A DNA stretch of 64,000 nucleotides, from positions 496,001-560,000 of the forward strand of contig NZ_QQRS01000002.1 in NCBI RefSeq assembly GCF_003428875.1, in the 5' to 3' direction. Shown piece after piece: positions 42,545-50,668 of this stretch. Both the position numbers and the translations under genes were made by a program. The DNA comes from Planomicrobium okeanokoites. Lineage in GTDB: Bacteria; Bacillota; Bacilli; Bacillales_A; Planococcaceae. The notes beneath the pieces were generated by a model, which searched no databases, had not been told where the DNA came from, and saw nothing but the letters and a program-made list of their open reading frames with translations. Position 1 is the first letter of the stretch. Each line of letters begins with the position of its first letter.

Positions 42545-42714
42545 ATATGTATTCCTCCGTTGATCTTGATTACCTAAATTTTAACATAAATCGGGTGGGA
42601 CAGTTACATGCACAGTTCAGACACTATTCATTAAAAAAGCCCTCTCACTAAAAGGAGACTTCCCTGTTTTGTCGAAATAATTACAGAACCCTGTTAGAGA
42701 AAGGTGCGACTGCA

Positions 42715-43140
42715 ATGGGAACCTGGTATGGTGCTGCTGGAATCTGCATAAATGAATCGTCCCAATTATTGATGGTTCTGGAAGGCGAAACTGTTGAAAC
42801 CCAAAAATGGTCCATTCCCACAGGCGGCCTCGAAAAAGGAGAAACTTTCGAGCAATGCGTGCTCCGGGAAATTGAAGAGGAAACCGGCTTTACAGCGGAA
42901 ATCCTGATGAAACTTAAAGTGAAGAAAGGTGTATATGAACATCTTAATATTGCCTATGAAGTTCATTATTTTGCCGTCAACATTATCGGAGGCGAAGCTA
43001 AAATTCAAGATCCCGACGAGTCGATACTTGATATCGCCTGGAAGCCGGCTGAAGAATTGCGTATGTTGCCATTTTCCTATCCGGAAGACCGCGAGGAGCT
43101 GTTGTCATTTTTAGCGGCACCGGAAACGTTCTCTACATAA
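42715..43140 (+). CDS. Nudix hydrolase
   Basis: 141 residues. The full box GGLEKGETFEQCVLREIEEETGF is present, with KWSIPTGG before it, so a catalytically competent Nudix pyrophosphohydrolase. The overall look (GAAGICINESSQLLMVLEG) fits the ADP-ribose/NTP-type family. Ends in a terminator shared with the convergent metalloprotease gene. Confidence 0.9.
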   Translation: MGTWYGAAGICINESSQLLMVLEGETVETQKWSIPTGGLEKGETFEQCVLREIEEETGFTAEILMKLKVKKGVYEHLNIAYEVHYFAVNIIGGEAKIQDPDESILDIAWKPAEELRMLPFSYPEDREELLSFLAAPETFST

Positions 43141-43147
43141 CAAGAGT

Positions 43148-43180
43148 AAATATGCGGGTGACTTTCACCCGCACATTTAC
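43148..43180. terminator. bidirectional terminator
   Basis: TGCGGGTGA-CTT-TCACCCGCA with AAATA/ATTTA flanks, between convergent genes. Confidence 0.85.
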
Positions 43181-43189
43181 ATCGCCACA

Positions 43190-44032
43190 CTATCCCTCCA
43201 ACCACTCCTCAGCAGATTCCAGAAACCCTTCCTCTCCCCAGTCGAGTATCGCCTTCAGTTCACCGATCTCTTCAATTTTGCTTTGAAAGAAATTATTTCC
43301 CAGGAAATATGCGAGCCGATCATAGCCGAAACGCTTGCCGCCGTTGATGGAGAACCATTCCTTGAATAGCTCCGCCGAATCGAGTGTCCGGTAATCTTCC
43401 GCGAATGCCCGTTTTATTTCAGCGGTATTTTGGACCGCAAAATCCAGCCATTCGCCGCCTTCGCTGTCGAATGAATAATAGACGGCCGCATCCAGACCGG
43501 CTGCAGTCTTTCTCGAAAAATGCGTAGCCGCGCCTTCCTGATAAATCCAAGTCAGCGGGTGGGTCCAGTCAACCCGGCTCCAATCGATATCTGCCCTGTC
43601 AGAAATGATGTGATGTGCCGCATGGCCGAACTCATGCGCGGCGATAACCCGCAAATGGTCCGGCTCCGGCGACAGTTTTTCAAGCGCGAAGCTGATATCC
43701 GGGATCAATGCCCGGTATGTATAGGCATTCGAGCCAAAACCTCCGACAAGCAGATTCACATCGACCGGAAACGTGATGCCGTAAAGCCGTTCGTAGGCTG
43801 TAGCGGTTTCTTCTATTAAGGCAGGCAGCCTCCACCGGGCGGCTTCGATTCCCTCCATCGCTTTTGGGTATTTGCGGATCGACTGCAGATGGCGTTCTTC
43901 TGTGTCCTTGCAATGATAAGCGAAATATTCGGCGAAAATTTCCGGATATTCGTTATAATAACTTCTTAAAAATGCAGTGGTGCCCTCGTAATTCTTCAAA
44001 AAATAACCTGCTGTGTCGACGATTTTCACCAT
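43190..44032 (-). CDS. gluzincin-type metalloprotease
   Basis: 280 residues. VIAAHEFGHAAHH holds HExxH and WIYQEGAATHFS, about 35 residues on, supplies the third Glu ligand, as in gluzincins and DUF2268-like proteases. No signal peptide, so cytoplasmic. The C-terminal half (LAYFLGNNFFQSKIEEIGELKAI) resembles Bacillus proteins annotated as putative aminopeptidases. Substrate unknown. Confidence 0.8.
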   Translation of the reverse strand: MVKIVDTAGYFLKNYEGTTAFLRSYYNEYPEIFAEYFAYHCKDTEERHLQSIRKYPKAMEGIEAARWRLPALIEETATAYERLYGITFPVDVNLLVGGFGSNAYTYRALIPDISFALEKLSPEPDHLRVIAAHEFGHAAHHIISDRADIDWSRVDWTHPLTWIYQEGAATHFSRKTAAGLDAAVYYSFDSEGGEWLDFAVQNTAEIKRAFAEDYRTLDSAELFKEWFSINGGKRFGYDRLAYFLGNNFFQSKIEEIGELKAILDWGEEGFLESAEEWLEG

Positions 44033-44050
44033 TCGATCGCCCGCCTTGTC

Positions 44051-44533
44051 CTATAATTTTCTGATCGACTCCTTCAACGCCTCTTCCTGAACGCCGTCCC
44101 ATCGCTTATGCACTTCAAATGTGCCATCTTCAAAAAATAATGGAAAGCGCTCACGGAACCATCCTTGCATCGGCAGCTTCAGCGCTTCTGCCACTGGCAC
44201 CCACATCAACTTTCCTTCCGGCGGATTTTCCAGCAGCTCGCCTTCAAATTCCACTGCTATGTAATTGAACACCATATAACGTGAACCCTCACTGAGGTCA
44301 GTGAATTCATCCAATCCTTTATAAATCAGCCTGGTGACAGTCAATCCCGTTTCTTCTTTCACTTCACGGATGGCGCCTTCGGCAATCGACTCCGGAAAAT
44401 CCACTTTTCCGCCGGCTCCGATATAACCCGGAAACCCTTTTTCCGGCGGCCGCTCAATCAGCAGCACCTTATCGCCGTCGAGTACAAGACACATCGTCAT
44501 CAAAGTTATGTTGGAGCCATCAGCCATTGCCAT
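44051..44533 (-). CDS. Nudix hydrolase, MutT type
   Basis: 160 residues. Box GGKVDFPESIAEGAIREVKEETGL after GFPGYIGAG, and LLIERPPEKG. It fits the 8-oxo-dGTP diphosphatase-like branch (DUF4743-free MutT). The start overlaps the end of the upstream GNAT gene by 14 bp; an ATG two codons on (44527) is an alternative. Confidence 0.88.
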   Translation of the reverse strand: MAMADGSNITLMTMCLVLDGDKVLLIERPPEKGFPGYIGAGGKVDFPESIAEGAIREVKEETGLTVTRLIYKGLDEFTDLSEGSRYMVFNYIAVEFEGELLENPPEGKLMWVPVAEALKLPMQGWFRERFPLFFEDGTFEVHKRWDGVQEEALKESIRKL

Positions 44534-45083
44534 TCACCCGCAACGCCTTCCATTCCGGTTCAAGCAGCGAAAAAATCAGCGCGTCGTGCGAGGTTCCCCG
44601 CTGGAATAAATAACCGCGCAATACCCCTTCCTGCTTGAACCCCAGTTTTTTCAGCATGGTGTTTGAAGCATCGTTCGCAGGATATGTGACCGCACCCATC
44701 CGGTAGAGCCCCAATTCTTCGAACGAATAACGGAGTACTTCAAGCACGGCTTCTTTCGCCAGCCCCCTGCGCCAGAAATCCGGATGCAATTCATAGCCGA
44801 TCTCCGATTTCTTTGCTCCCGGATTTAAATTATTCAGCCCGATTGTGCCGATAAACTCACCGGTCTCTTTCAGTTCCAGCCCCCAGCGATAACTGCGCTG
44901 AGCTTCGAAGCCGACTTGAAACGCCGACACCATTTTTTCAGCAATGTGGCGGTCTTGAAGACTGTCCATTCCGTAATACTCCGTTACTTCGTCTTTGGAT
45001 AAGATGCCGAACAGCGCATCGATATGCTCGGGACCAATTTGAACCAAACGAAGCCTTGGTGTTTCCAATACAGGAAATTTCAT
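44520..45083 (-). CDS. GNAT acetyltransferase, RimJ type
   Basis: 187 residues. LETPRLRLVQIGPEHIDALF opening and motif A FWRRGLAKEAVLEVL; YPANDASNTMLKKLGFKQEG. ATG 45083 is 7 nt after AAGGAGG and overlaps the stop of the next upstream GNAT gene as ATGA, so the two are translationally coupled. Confidence 0.9.
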   Translation of the reverse strand: MKFPVLETPRLRLVQIGPEHIDALFGILSKDEVTEYYGMDSLQDRHIAEKMVSAFQVGFEAQRSYRWGLELKETGEFIGTIGLNNLNPGAKKSEIGYELHPDFWRRGLAKEAVLEVLRYSFEELGLYRMGAVTYPANDASNTMLKKLGFKQEGVLRGYLFQRGTSHDALIFSLLEPEWKALRVNGNG

Positions 45084-45598
45084 TTCCATTCCTCCTTGTG
45101 GATTGCATATACATAAGCGGCTCTGCCGGATATCAGACTCTCTTTCTCCAGCTTCATGCCGCAATTTTCAGCAACCCGCTGCGATGCTTTATTGTCAGGA
45201 TGGATCAATGACACAGCACGTTTTTTGCCGAGTTCACCGAAAGCATAATCCCGCAGGGTCTTTGCCGCTTCAGTCGCGTAGCCTTGTGACCAGTAATCCT
45301 TAGCAACCCAGTAGCCGATTTCCCATTCATCGGCGCCGTCCACTTTTTGCGGGACGAGTCCGGCATGGCCCACAGGCTCCCCGTCGCTCCTCCGCTCCAG
45401 CAATAACAGCCCTGTTGCCGGATCATCCTTATACCCCTGATAAACCCAGTAAAGAAAACGCAGCGCTCCGTCCCTATCCCGCGTTTCGCCGTTTCCGACA
45501 TATTTCACCATTTCGGGATCCGCTGCCATGCCATGCAAAAAAGCGAAGTCTCCATCCACATAACGGCGAAGAACTAAACGTTCCGATTCGATTTTCAT
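45080..45598 (-). CDS. GNAT acetyltransferase, RimJ type
   Basis: 172 residues. IESERLVLRRYVDGDFAFL opening, motif A YWSQGYATEAAKTL, ending PDNKASQRVAENCGMKLE. Coupled by ATGA overlap to the next GNAT gene. ATG 45598 follows AGAGGTGG. Substrate unknown. Confidence 0.9.
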   Translation of the reverse strand: MKIESERLVLRRYVDGDFAFLHGMAADPEMVKYVGNGETRDRDGALRFLYWVYQGYKDDPATGLLLLERRSDGEPVGHAGLVPQKVDGADEWEIGYWVAKDYWSQGYATEAAKTLRDYAFGELGKKRAVSLIHPDNKASQRVAENCGMKLEKESLISGRAAYVYAIHKEEWK

Positions 45599-45610
45599 AA
45601 CTTCCACCTC

Positions 45611-46186
45611 TTAATGCCGCTTTATTCCTGCATCCACTTCCACTTTCAGCCATTTTTCTGTCCACTTCTTGGATTCGACCCGTTGATGATAAATCTCCAT
45701 CAATCGCTCGTCTTTTTCAAAAGCCGGAGTCGGACAAACTTTCATGCGAATTAAATCATCCATACCGTGCGGCGCCGTCAATTCAAACTCGCCATGCTCA
45801 TCCAGCTTCGCTCCTAACGCAGTCGCCGTTTCCGGGAATTGCGAAATGGCGTCGACTGCGGACCGGTAAGGCGGCAAAGCATTGGCTTCGTGCATTCGTG
45901 CCTGATTCTTTACCGACCACGGCAAGCCCGGCATCAGCCGGCCCAACTGACTTTCGTAGTCTTTCTCCAGCTCTTCGTCCAAAGCATTTTCATCAAAATA
46001 AATGACGTCGATGTCGCCCAAAGGAGTTCTATCCGCATAACCGTGAAGACGATCCCAAACTTTGGAACGCACAAAGCCGGCGCACACCCACCAATCCGGC
46101 AATTGCAGCGACTCTGCTGTACGCAGCACTTCCATCATCCATCCGTCTTTTTCAATGAGATTCAAAACGTCTTCTTTCGTTTTCAT
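45611..46186 (-). CDS. nucleotidyltransferase-like protein (DUF925 type)
   Basis: 191 residues. WWVCAGFVRSKVWDRLHGYADRTPLGDIDVIYFD has the G-x-x-R ... DIDV layout of the NTP_transf_6 (DUF925) family; YESQLGRLMPGLPWSVKNQARMH is the family's second signature. Function unknown, perhaps nucleotidylation of a small molecule. Sits in the GNAT cluster 44520-46761, 12 bp before the next GNAT gene. Confidence 0.87.
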   Translation of the reverse strand: MKTKEDVLNLIEKDGWMMEVLRTAESLQLPDWWVCAGFVRSKVWDRLHGYADRTPLGDIDVIYFDENALDEELEKDYESQLGRLMPGLPWSVKNQARMHEANALPPYRSAVDAISQFPETATALGAKLDEHGEFELTAPHGMDDLIRMKVCPTPAFEKDERLMEIYHQRVESKKWTEKWLKVEVDAGIKRH

Positions 46187-46221
46187 CCCGCATCTCCCGC
46201 TCCATCAATAGTTCCACTTCT

Positions 46222-46761
46222 TTATTCGTCTTCCGGATTGATGATTGCCATGACCACGTGATCTTGCCACTGGCCATTGATCTGCACATTTTTACGGGCA
46301 AGTCCTTCCCGTTCGAACCCAGCCTTTTCAAGCGCGCGGATTGACGGGGCATTATGGGGCATGACACCGGCTTCAATCCGGTGAAGTCCAAGTTCCTGGA
46401 AAGCGTAATCCGCAGCGAGCCGGATCGCTTCTGTCGCATAGCCTCTGCCATTAAATTTCTTGTCGACTACATAACCGATCATACTGCTTTGCAGCGGTCC
46501 GCGGAAAATCCGGAAAAGGTTGATCGAGCCCACCAATCGGCCGGTTTCATTCTCCACAATCGCAAAATTATACTCCCGGCCAGCTTCGCGGTTCTCCGTG
46601 CTTTGTTCGATCACTTCTTTTTGCATCAATAAAGTATAGAAATCTTCGCCGGTAATGACGGAGAATTCTTTGAAGAACTCTTTGTTGTCCAGTTCCATCT
46701 GTAATTTCGCTTCCGCGTCGTCCAGCGTCAAAAAACGGATATGAACTTTTTCTCCCCGCAT
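46222..46761 (-). CDS. GNAT acetyltransferase, RimJ/RimL type
   Basis: 179 residues. VHIRFLTLDDAEAKLQ opening, motif A FNGRGYATEAIRLA, ending HNAPSIRALEKAGFEREG. Resembles YdaF/YjcK ribosomal N-acetyltransferase-like proteins. First of a minus-strand row of four genes. Confidence 0.9.
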   Translation of the reverse strand: MRGEKVHIRFLTLDDAEAKLQMELDNKEFFKEFSVITGEDFYTLLMQKEVIEQSTENREAGREYNFAIVENETGRLVGSINLFRIFRGPLQSSMIGYVVDKKFNGRGYATEAIRLAADYAFQELGLHRIEAGVMPHNAPSIRALEKAGFEREGLARKNVQINGQWQDHVVMAIINPEDE

Positions 46762-46819
46762 CGTACCGTCTCCTCTTCCTTGTCCATCCGGACAAAATCA
46801 TGCTAAAAGAACAAAAAGA

Positions 46820-46835
46820 TGTTCCACGTGAAACA
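46820..46835. promoter_or_regulatory. parS site (ParB/Spo0J binding)
   Basis: TGTTCCACGTGAAACA agrees at every position with the parS consensus TGTTNCACGTGAAACA of Bacillus Spo0J, including the central CACGTG. It lies in the 80-bp gap between two GNAT genes. Such a 16-bp match is unlikely by chance. Confidence 0.88.
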
Positions 46836-46841
46836 TTTCAG

Positions 46842-47267
46842 TTATTCCTCATACGTTTTTCGGAATCCATAAAAAGCACGGAACTTTTTTGTTTCATAAT
46901 ACGTTCTTGATGTGCTGCTGGCGAGCAATTCCATCCGTGTTCCAGGATGTAAATCATGGACATGCTGCATTAACTTCCCGCCAATTCCAGTGCCCCGCCT
47001 GCTTTTCTCTATAATTAATTCGCAGACATATAGTGTCACTGCTCCGTCCGTCAGCGCGCGCAGACAGCCGACCAATTGGCCATCCTGCTCCGCCACTACG
47101 GCCAGATTCGACCCTTGCCATGCCGCTTTGGTCTGTACATGATTCGCCACCAGATTGCTCCAGCCTTCCTGTTCATTCAGCTGATGAATTGCCGGAAAAT
47201 CCGTTACTTCATATGGACGGATTATCAGCTCCTGCTGTTCCTGCATGATGTGATTCCCGCCTTTCAT
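46842..47267 (-). CDS. GNAT acetyltransferase
   Basis: 141 residues. IIRPYEVTDFPAIHQL opening, motif A RRGTGIGGKLMQHV, ending SRTYYETKKFRAFYGFRK. Its ATG (47267) overlaps the stop of the upstream small membrane protein gene (ATGA), with GAAGG as RBS. A second ATG at 47246 is possible. Last gene of the operon from 48229. Confidence 0.85.
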   Translation of the reverse strand: MKGGNHIMQEQQELIIRPYEVTDFPAIHQLNEQEGWSNLVANHVQTKAAWQGSNLAVVAEQDGQLVGCLRALTDGAVTLYVCELIIEKSRRGTGIGGKLMQHVHDLHPGTRMELLASSTSRTYYETKKFRAFYGFRKTYEE

Positions 47268-47479
47268 AACTTGCCTTCTTTAATCCAACTCCGTATCCGG
47301 AAACTGCCGCCCACTGTCACAAGCCCCAGCATTAACGCCAGCATGATATAGATGATAAATTGGTTTATTTCCTGCAGTCCTTCAGCGTTTAGACTAATGA
47401 ATACCAGCAAACCGATCAGTAAAAAATACATCAGCACATTCGGCAGGATCCACCCCAGTCTCATCGTTTTATTTTTCAT
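47264..47479 (-). CDS. small membrane protein
   Basis: 71 residues. Two hydrophobic helices (WILPNVLMYFLLIGLLVFISL and FIIYIMLALMLGLVTVGGSF), basic tail. ATG 47479 is 9 nt after AAAGGA. No family recognised. Third gene of a four-gene operon with overlapping or near-touching frames. Confidence 0.6.
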   Translation of the reverse strand: MKNKTMRLGWILPNVLMYFLLIGLLVFISLNAEGLQEINQFIIYIMLALMLGLVTVGGSFRIRSWIKEGKL

Positions 47480-47496
47480 CAAAATTCATCCTTTGC

Positions 47497-47940
47497 TTAA
47501 AATAATGGAATATCTGGGAACATGAAACCGGCGAAACTTAGGATAAGCAGGATGATCAAAGGAAATTCAAGAAGTGTGAAAATGTACTCCCTCGGATTTT
47601 CTGCGTATTTCCGTTCCATATACGCTTTGTAGAGAGTGACGATCAACGCCGCGACGACAGAGGCGTAGATCGGATACAGCGCACCATGTTCATATCCATA
47701 GATTAATGCAGCAACCATCCCCACAGTCCCGGCTATATTCAAGTAGAACTCCACTTTCTCATGCCTGGCATTCACATAATTCGTTTTGAATATATTCCGT
47801 TTCTCGACACCCAACACTTTCTTCAGGAACAGATTGACGAGAAACAGGATTGCAACCATACCCAATAGAAATAAAACAAATTTCCACTCAAAGTCCAAAG
47901 GCAGCCATGTACGGGAGTAGTCCGGATGATCATCAAACAT
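47497..47940 (-). CDS. membrane protein
   Basis: 147 residues. After MFDDHPDYSRTWLP come about four helices (WKFVLFLLGMVAILFLVNLFL, LNIAGTVGMVAALIYGY, YASVVAALIVTLYKA, FPLIILLILSFAGFMF). The middle resembles DUF4181-type membrane proteins (KRNIFKTNYVNARHEKVEF). ATG 47940 is 6 nt after GAGGAAG and overlaps the upstream gene by 8 bp. Confidence 0.65.
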   Translation of the reverse strand: MFDDHPDYSRTWLPLDFEWKFVLFLLGMVAILFLVNLFLKKVLGVEKRNIFKTNYVNARHEKVEFYLNIAGTVGMVAALIYGYEHGALYPIYASVVAALIVTLYKAYMERKYAENPREYIFTLLEFPLIILLILSFAGFMFPDIPLF

Positions 47941-48229
47941 GCAATTCTTCCTCGGCTTCCGGCTTGGATCTGAGTAATAGAACAAATGACAGGACGCAGG
48001 TCATCAATAAGCCGAAGCCCATAAGAATGCCGCCCAGGATAAGAAATTGGTTGATGCCGGCTTCGTAGCTCATATTGTATTGAGCTGTATCCATCATACC
48101 GTCATTACGGTTAATTTCGGCAGAAGCGAGTGACTGCCCCCTGGAGCCGCTGTTGAAGATCATGAGCAAGCCGATGATGATGCTGATACCAGAAATTGCA
48201 TAAGCGAAAGTAAGATAGTTCTTATTCAT
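47933..48229 (-). CDS. small membrane protein
   Basis: 98 residues with two helices (FAYAISGISIIIGLLMIF and FLILGGILMGFGLLMTCVLSFVLLL) separated by a polar loop. First gene of the small operon ending at 46842. No family recognised. Confidence 0.6.
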   Translation of the reverse strand: MNKNYLTFAYAISGISIIIGLLMIFNSGSRGQSLASAEINRNDGMMDTAQYNMSYEAGINQFLILGGILMGFGLLMTCVLSFVLLLRSKPEAEEELHV

Positions 48230-48252
48230 CTAAATCATCCTCTCCATCGATA

Positions 48253-49908
48253 TCAGCCGCTGAATTCAGCTGCAGCCCGTCCTGCGACTCTGCCGGAAAA
48301 CAGGCAGCCTCCAAGGAATGTCCCTTCGAGCGAACGGTAGCCGTGCACTCCACCGCCGCCAAAACCGGCGACTTCTCCCGCGGCGTATAATCCCGGAATG
48401 GGCTGGCCGGCGTCATTCAGGACGCGTGAGCTTAAGTCCGTCTGCAGGCCGCCGAGCGTTTTGCGGCTGACGATATTCAAGCGCACTGCGATGAGGGGAC
48501 CGTTTTTTGGATCCAATATTTTATGCGGCGCAGCGACGCGGATCAAACGGTCGCCCCTGTAATTCCGGGCTCCGCGCATCGCTGTCACCTGCAGATCTTT
48601 TGTAAATGTATTGTCCAGCTGGCGGTCACGCGCAGCAATTTGCCGTTCGATTTCTTTCAGATCGATCAGGTTTTCGCCGGTCAGCTCGTTCATCCCGGAC
48701 ACCAGATCGGGCAGATTATCCGCGACAATAAAATCTTCGCCTTTATCCATGAAAGCCTGGACCGGCGCTGTTGCGCCTTTTTTTACCCGGGAAAGCACCT
48801 GCGGGATACTTTTGCCGGTCAAATCCGGATTCTGCTCAGAGCCCGACAGCGCAAATTCCTTCTCGATTATTTTTTGCGTCAGGATAAACCAGGAATAGCT
48901 ATAGCCTGTTTTTTGTATGGTTTCGAGCGTCCCCAGCGTATCGAAGCCTGGGAAGTTCGGCGCCGGGAAGCGTTTGCCGGTTGCATCGAACCACAGTGAA
49001 GACGGTCCCGGCAGAATGCGGATGCCGTGGCGCTTCCACACCGGGCTCCAGTTTTTGATGCCTTCCGTGTAATGCCACATGCGGTCGCGGTTAACGAGGC
49101 GACCGCCTGCCTGCTCCGTAATCGCGAGCATCCGGCCATCGACATGTTCCGGCACACCGGATAACATGTCCTGCGGCGCTTCGCCGAGCCGCTCCGGCCA
49201 ATTTTTGCGGATCAATTCGTGATTGCCGCCGATGCCGCCGCTTGTGACGATTACCGCTTTGGCGTTATATGTAAAGTCTCCGATTTTATTGCGTGAACTT
49301 ACTTCTCCCCTTGCCACGTTGCTCGGTTCCAGAATCGATCCATGGATACCGGTGACGGCACCGCCTTGGGTCAATAAGCCGTCCACTTGATGGCGCGGCC
49401 GGTATTCGACGAGTCCGTTTTTCATATGTTCCCGGACGCGGCGTTCGAATGGCGCGACAATTCCTGGACCCGTGCCCCACACGATATGGAACCGCGGCAC
49501 CGAATTGCCGTGGCCTTCGGCGAGATAGCCGCCTCGCTCGGCCCAGCCGACGACAGGGAAGAATTTCACACCCATTTTGGCAAGCCATTCCCGTTTTTCA
49601 CCAGCTGCGAAATCGACATACGCTTTCGCCCATTTCAATCCCCAATAATCTTCATCGCCTGTCCGGTCAAAGCCTGCCGCGCCAAGCCAGTCCTGCCACG
49701 CCAGCTCTTTCGAATCTTTGATTCCCATACGCCGCTGTTCCGGCGAGTCGATCAGGAATAATCCCCCAAATGACCACCAGGCCTGTCCGCCGAAAGACGC
49801 TTCCGGTTCCTGGTCCACCAATAAAACTTTCCTGCCGGCATCCGCCAACTCCGCTGTTGCCGTCAATCCCGCCAACCCGGCCCCCACTACGATCACATCA
49901 AACTCCAT
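48253..49908 (-). CDS. FAD-binding dehydrogenase, ketosteroid-dehydrogenase-like
   Basis: 551 residues. VVGAGLAGLTATAELADAGRKVLLVDQE is the FAD Rossmann motif; GGQAWWSFGGLFL and the C-terminal GLYAAGEVAGFGGGGVHGYRSLEGTFLGGCLFSGRVAG place it in the fumarate reductase/3-ketosteroid dehydrogenase superfamily, in the branch annotated as FAD-binding dehydrogenase in Bacilli and Actinobacteria. Soluble flavoprotein; substrate not known. Monocistronic or first of a transcript with the small membrane proteins (23-bp gap). Confidence 0.88.
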   Translation of the reverse strand: MEFDVIVVGAGLAGLTATAELADAGRKVLLVDQEPEASFGGQAWWSFGGLFLIDSPEQRRMGIKDSKELAWQDWLGAAGFDRTGDEDYWGLKWAKAYVDFAAGEKREWLAKMGVKFFPVVGWAERGGYLAEGHGNSVPRFHIVWGTGPGIVAPFERRVREHMKNGLVEYRPRHQVDGLLTQGGAVTGIHGSILEPSNVARGEVSSRNKIGDFTYNAKAVIVTSGGIGGNHELIRKNWPERLGEAPQDMLSGVPEHVDGRMLAITEQAGGRLVNRDRMWHYTEGIKNWSPVWKRHGIRILPGPSSLWFDATGKRFPAPNFPGFDTLGTLETIQKTGYSYSWFILTQKIIEKEFALSGSEQNPDLTGKSIPQVLSRVKKGATAPVQAFMDKGEDFIVADNLPDLVSGMNELTGENLIDLKEIERQIAARDRQLDNTFTKDLQVTAMRGARNYRGDRLIRVAAPHKILDPKNGPLIAVRLNIVSRKTLGGLQTDLSSRVLNDAGQPIPGLYAAGEVAGFGGGGVHGYRSLEGTFLGGCLFSGRVAGRAAAEFSG

Positions 49909-50080
49909 CCACGCTTCCCCCTTGGTGATGCTGTTTCTGCTAATATCGTATCATTTTGAGCTGGTAAATTATAGTTAATAATTTTTGTTTTCTGACAATA
50001 AAGGTGGTGGTGAGTCTGGAAATATTAGCTAATATTATTTTAAAAAGAAGCTGTATCGGTTTCATTGAGGAGAATTTCTG
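49909..50080. other. intergenic stretch upstream of the flavin dehydrogenase
   Basis: Contains the promoter region of the minus-strand dehydrogenase and AT-rich sequence. No gene supported. Confidence 0.4.
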
Positions 50081-50083
50081 CTG

Positions 50084-50174
50084 AACGCCCGTAAAGCACT
50101 CTGGAACGCCCGCAAAATTTTTTAATCGCCCGCAAATCCATTTAATCGCCCGTATAATTATTTTATCGCCCGCA
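50084..50174. repeat. phased motif array, core ATCGCCCGCA
   Basis: Units AACGCCCGTA, AACGCCCGCA, ATCGCCCGCA, ATCGCCCGTA, ATCGCCCGCA start at 50084, 50105, 50125, 50145 and 50165 (21, then 20 bp). Same core as the array at 37.7 kb, and again the first units read GAACGCC. Confidence 0.95.
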
Positions 50175-50374
50175 AATTCATTGGACTAAGAATTTTTCGA
50201 ATTCTAAATAATATAAAGAAAGTATTCCCAGCGAAGCACTCTAATTCCCTACTATAACTTGGTCTACTTTTAATAATTCTTCGCTGGCGCAAAAGTTAAC
50301 ATGCTAAGTCCGGAAATTTTATCCATAATAAATTTTTAAAAACCTATAACCTTTTTTAAGCAATAATTCTTCTA

Positions 50375-50404
50375 AACGCGCATAAAACTCTCTAATCGCG
50401 CATA
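50375..50404. repeat. two-unit phased motif, core ATCGCGCATA
   Basis: AACGCGCATA at 50375-50384 and ATCGCGCATA at 50395-50404, 20 bp apart; same words as the array at 37.9 kb. The 200 bp before it (50175-50374) show nothing else. Confidence 0.7.
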
Positions 50405-50510
50405 AGTCACAATTTCCACAGAAAATGTAAAAGAGGAAAAATAAAGAAAATATTTCCAGCTGGCGTTTCAAATCTATCCCCCTTCTACCAAAACCCCCTT
50501 AATATGAAAA

Positions 50511-50577
50511 AACCTCCGCTCCCGCGAAGGTTCCCACAACACTGGAAGTTTTCTGGCCTGCGAAAAACTTCCACTCT
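50511..50577. repeat. double-hairpin intergenic element
   Basis: Stem 1 AACCTCCGC-TCCC-GCGAAGGTT, linker CCCACAACACTGGA, stem 2 GGAAGTTTTC...GCGAAAAACTTCC, then ACTCTCCA. Same plan and partly the same words as the copies at 21.43 and 62.55 kb. Confidence 0.7.
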
Positions 50578-50620
50578 CCATCTTATCCGTATACACCTTT
50601 CCCTATGTGAATTGCCACAT

Positions 50621-50662
50621 AAAAAAATCCGGCACCCCATCCATTGGGGGCACCGGATTTTA
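50621..50662 (-). terminator. terminator of gntK
   Basis: AAAATCCGG.ACCCC/GGGG..CCGGATTTT stem with T7 on the minus strand, just after the stop of gntK. Confidence 0.8.
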
Positions 50663-50668
50663 TTCGCA

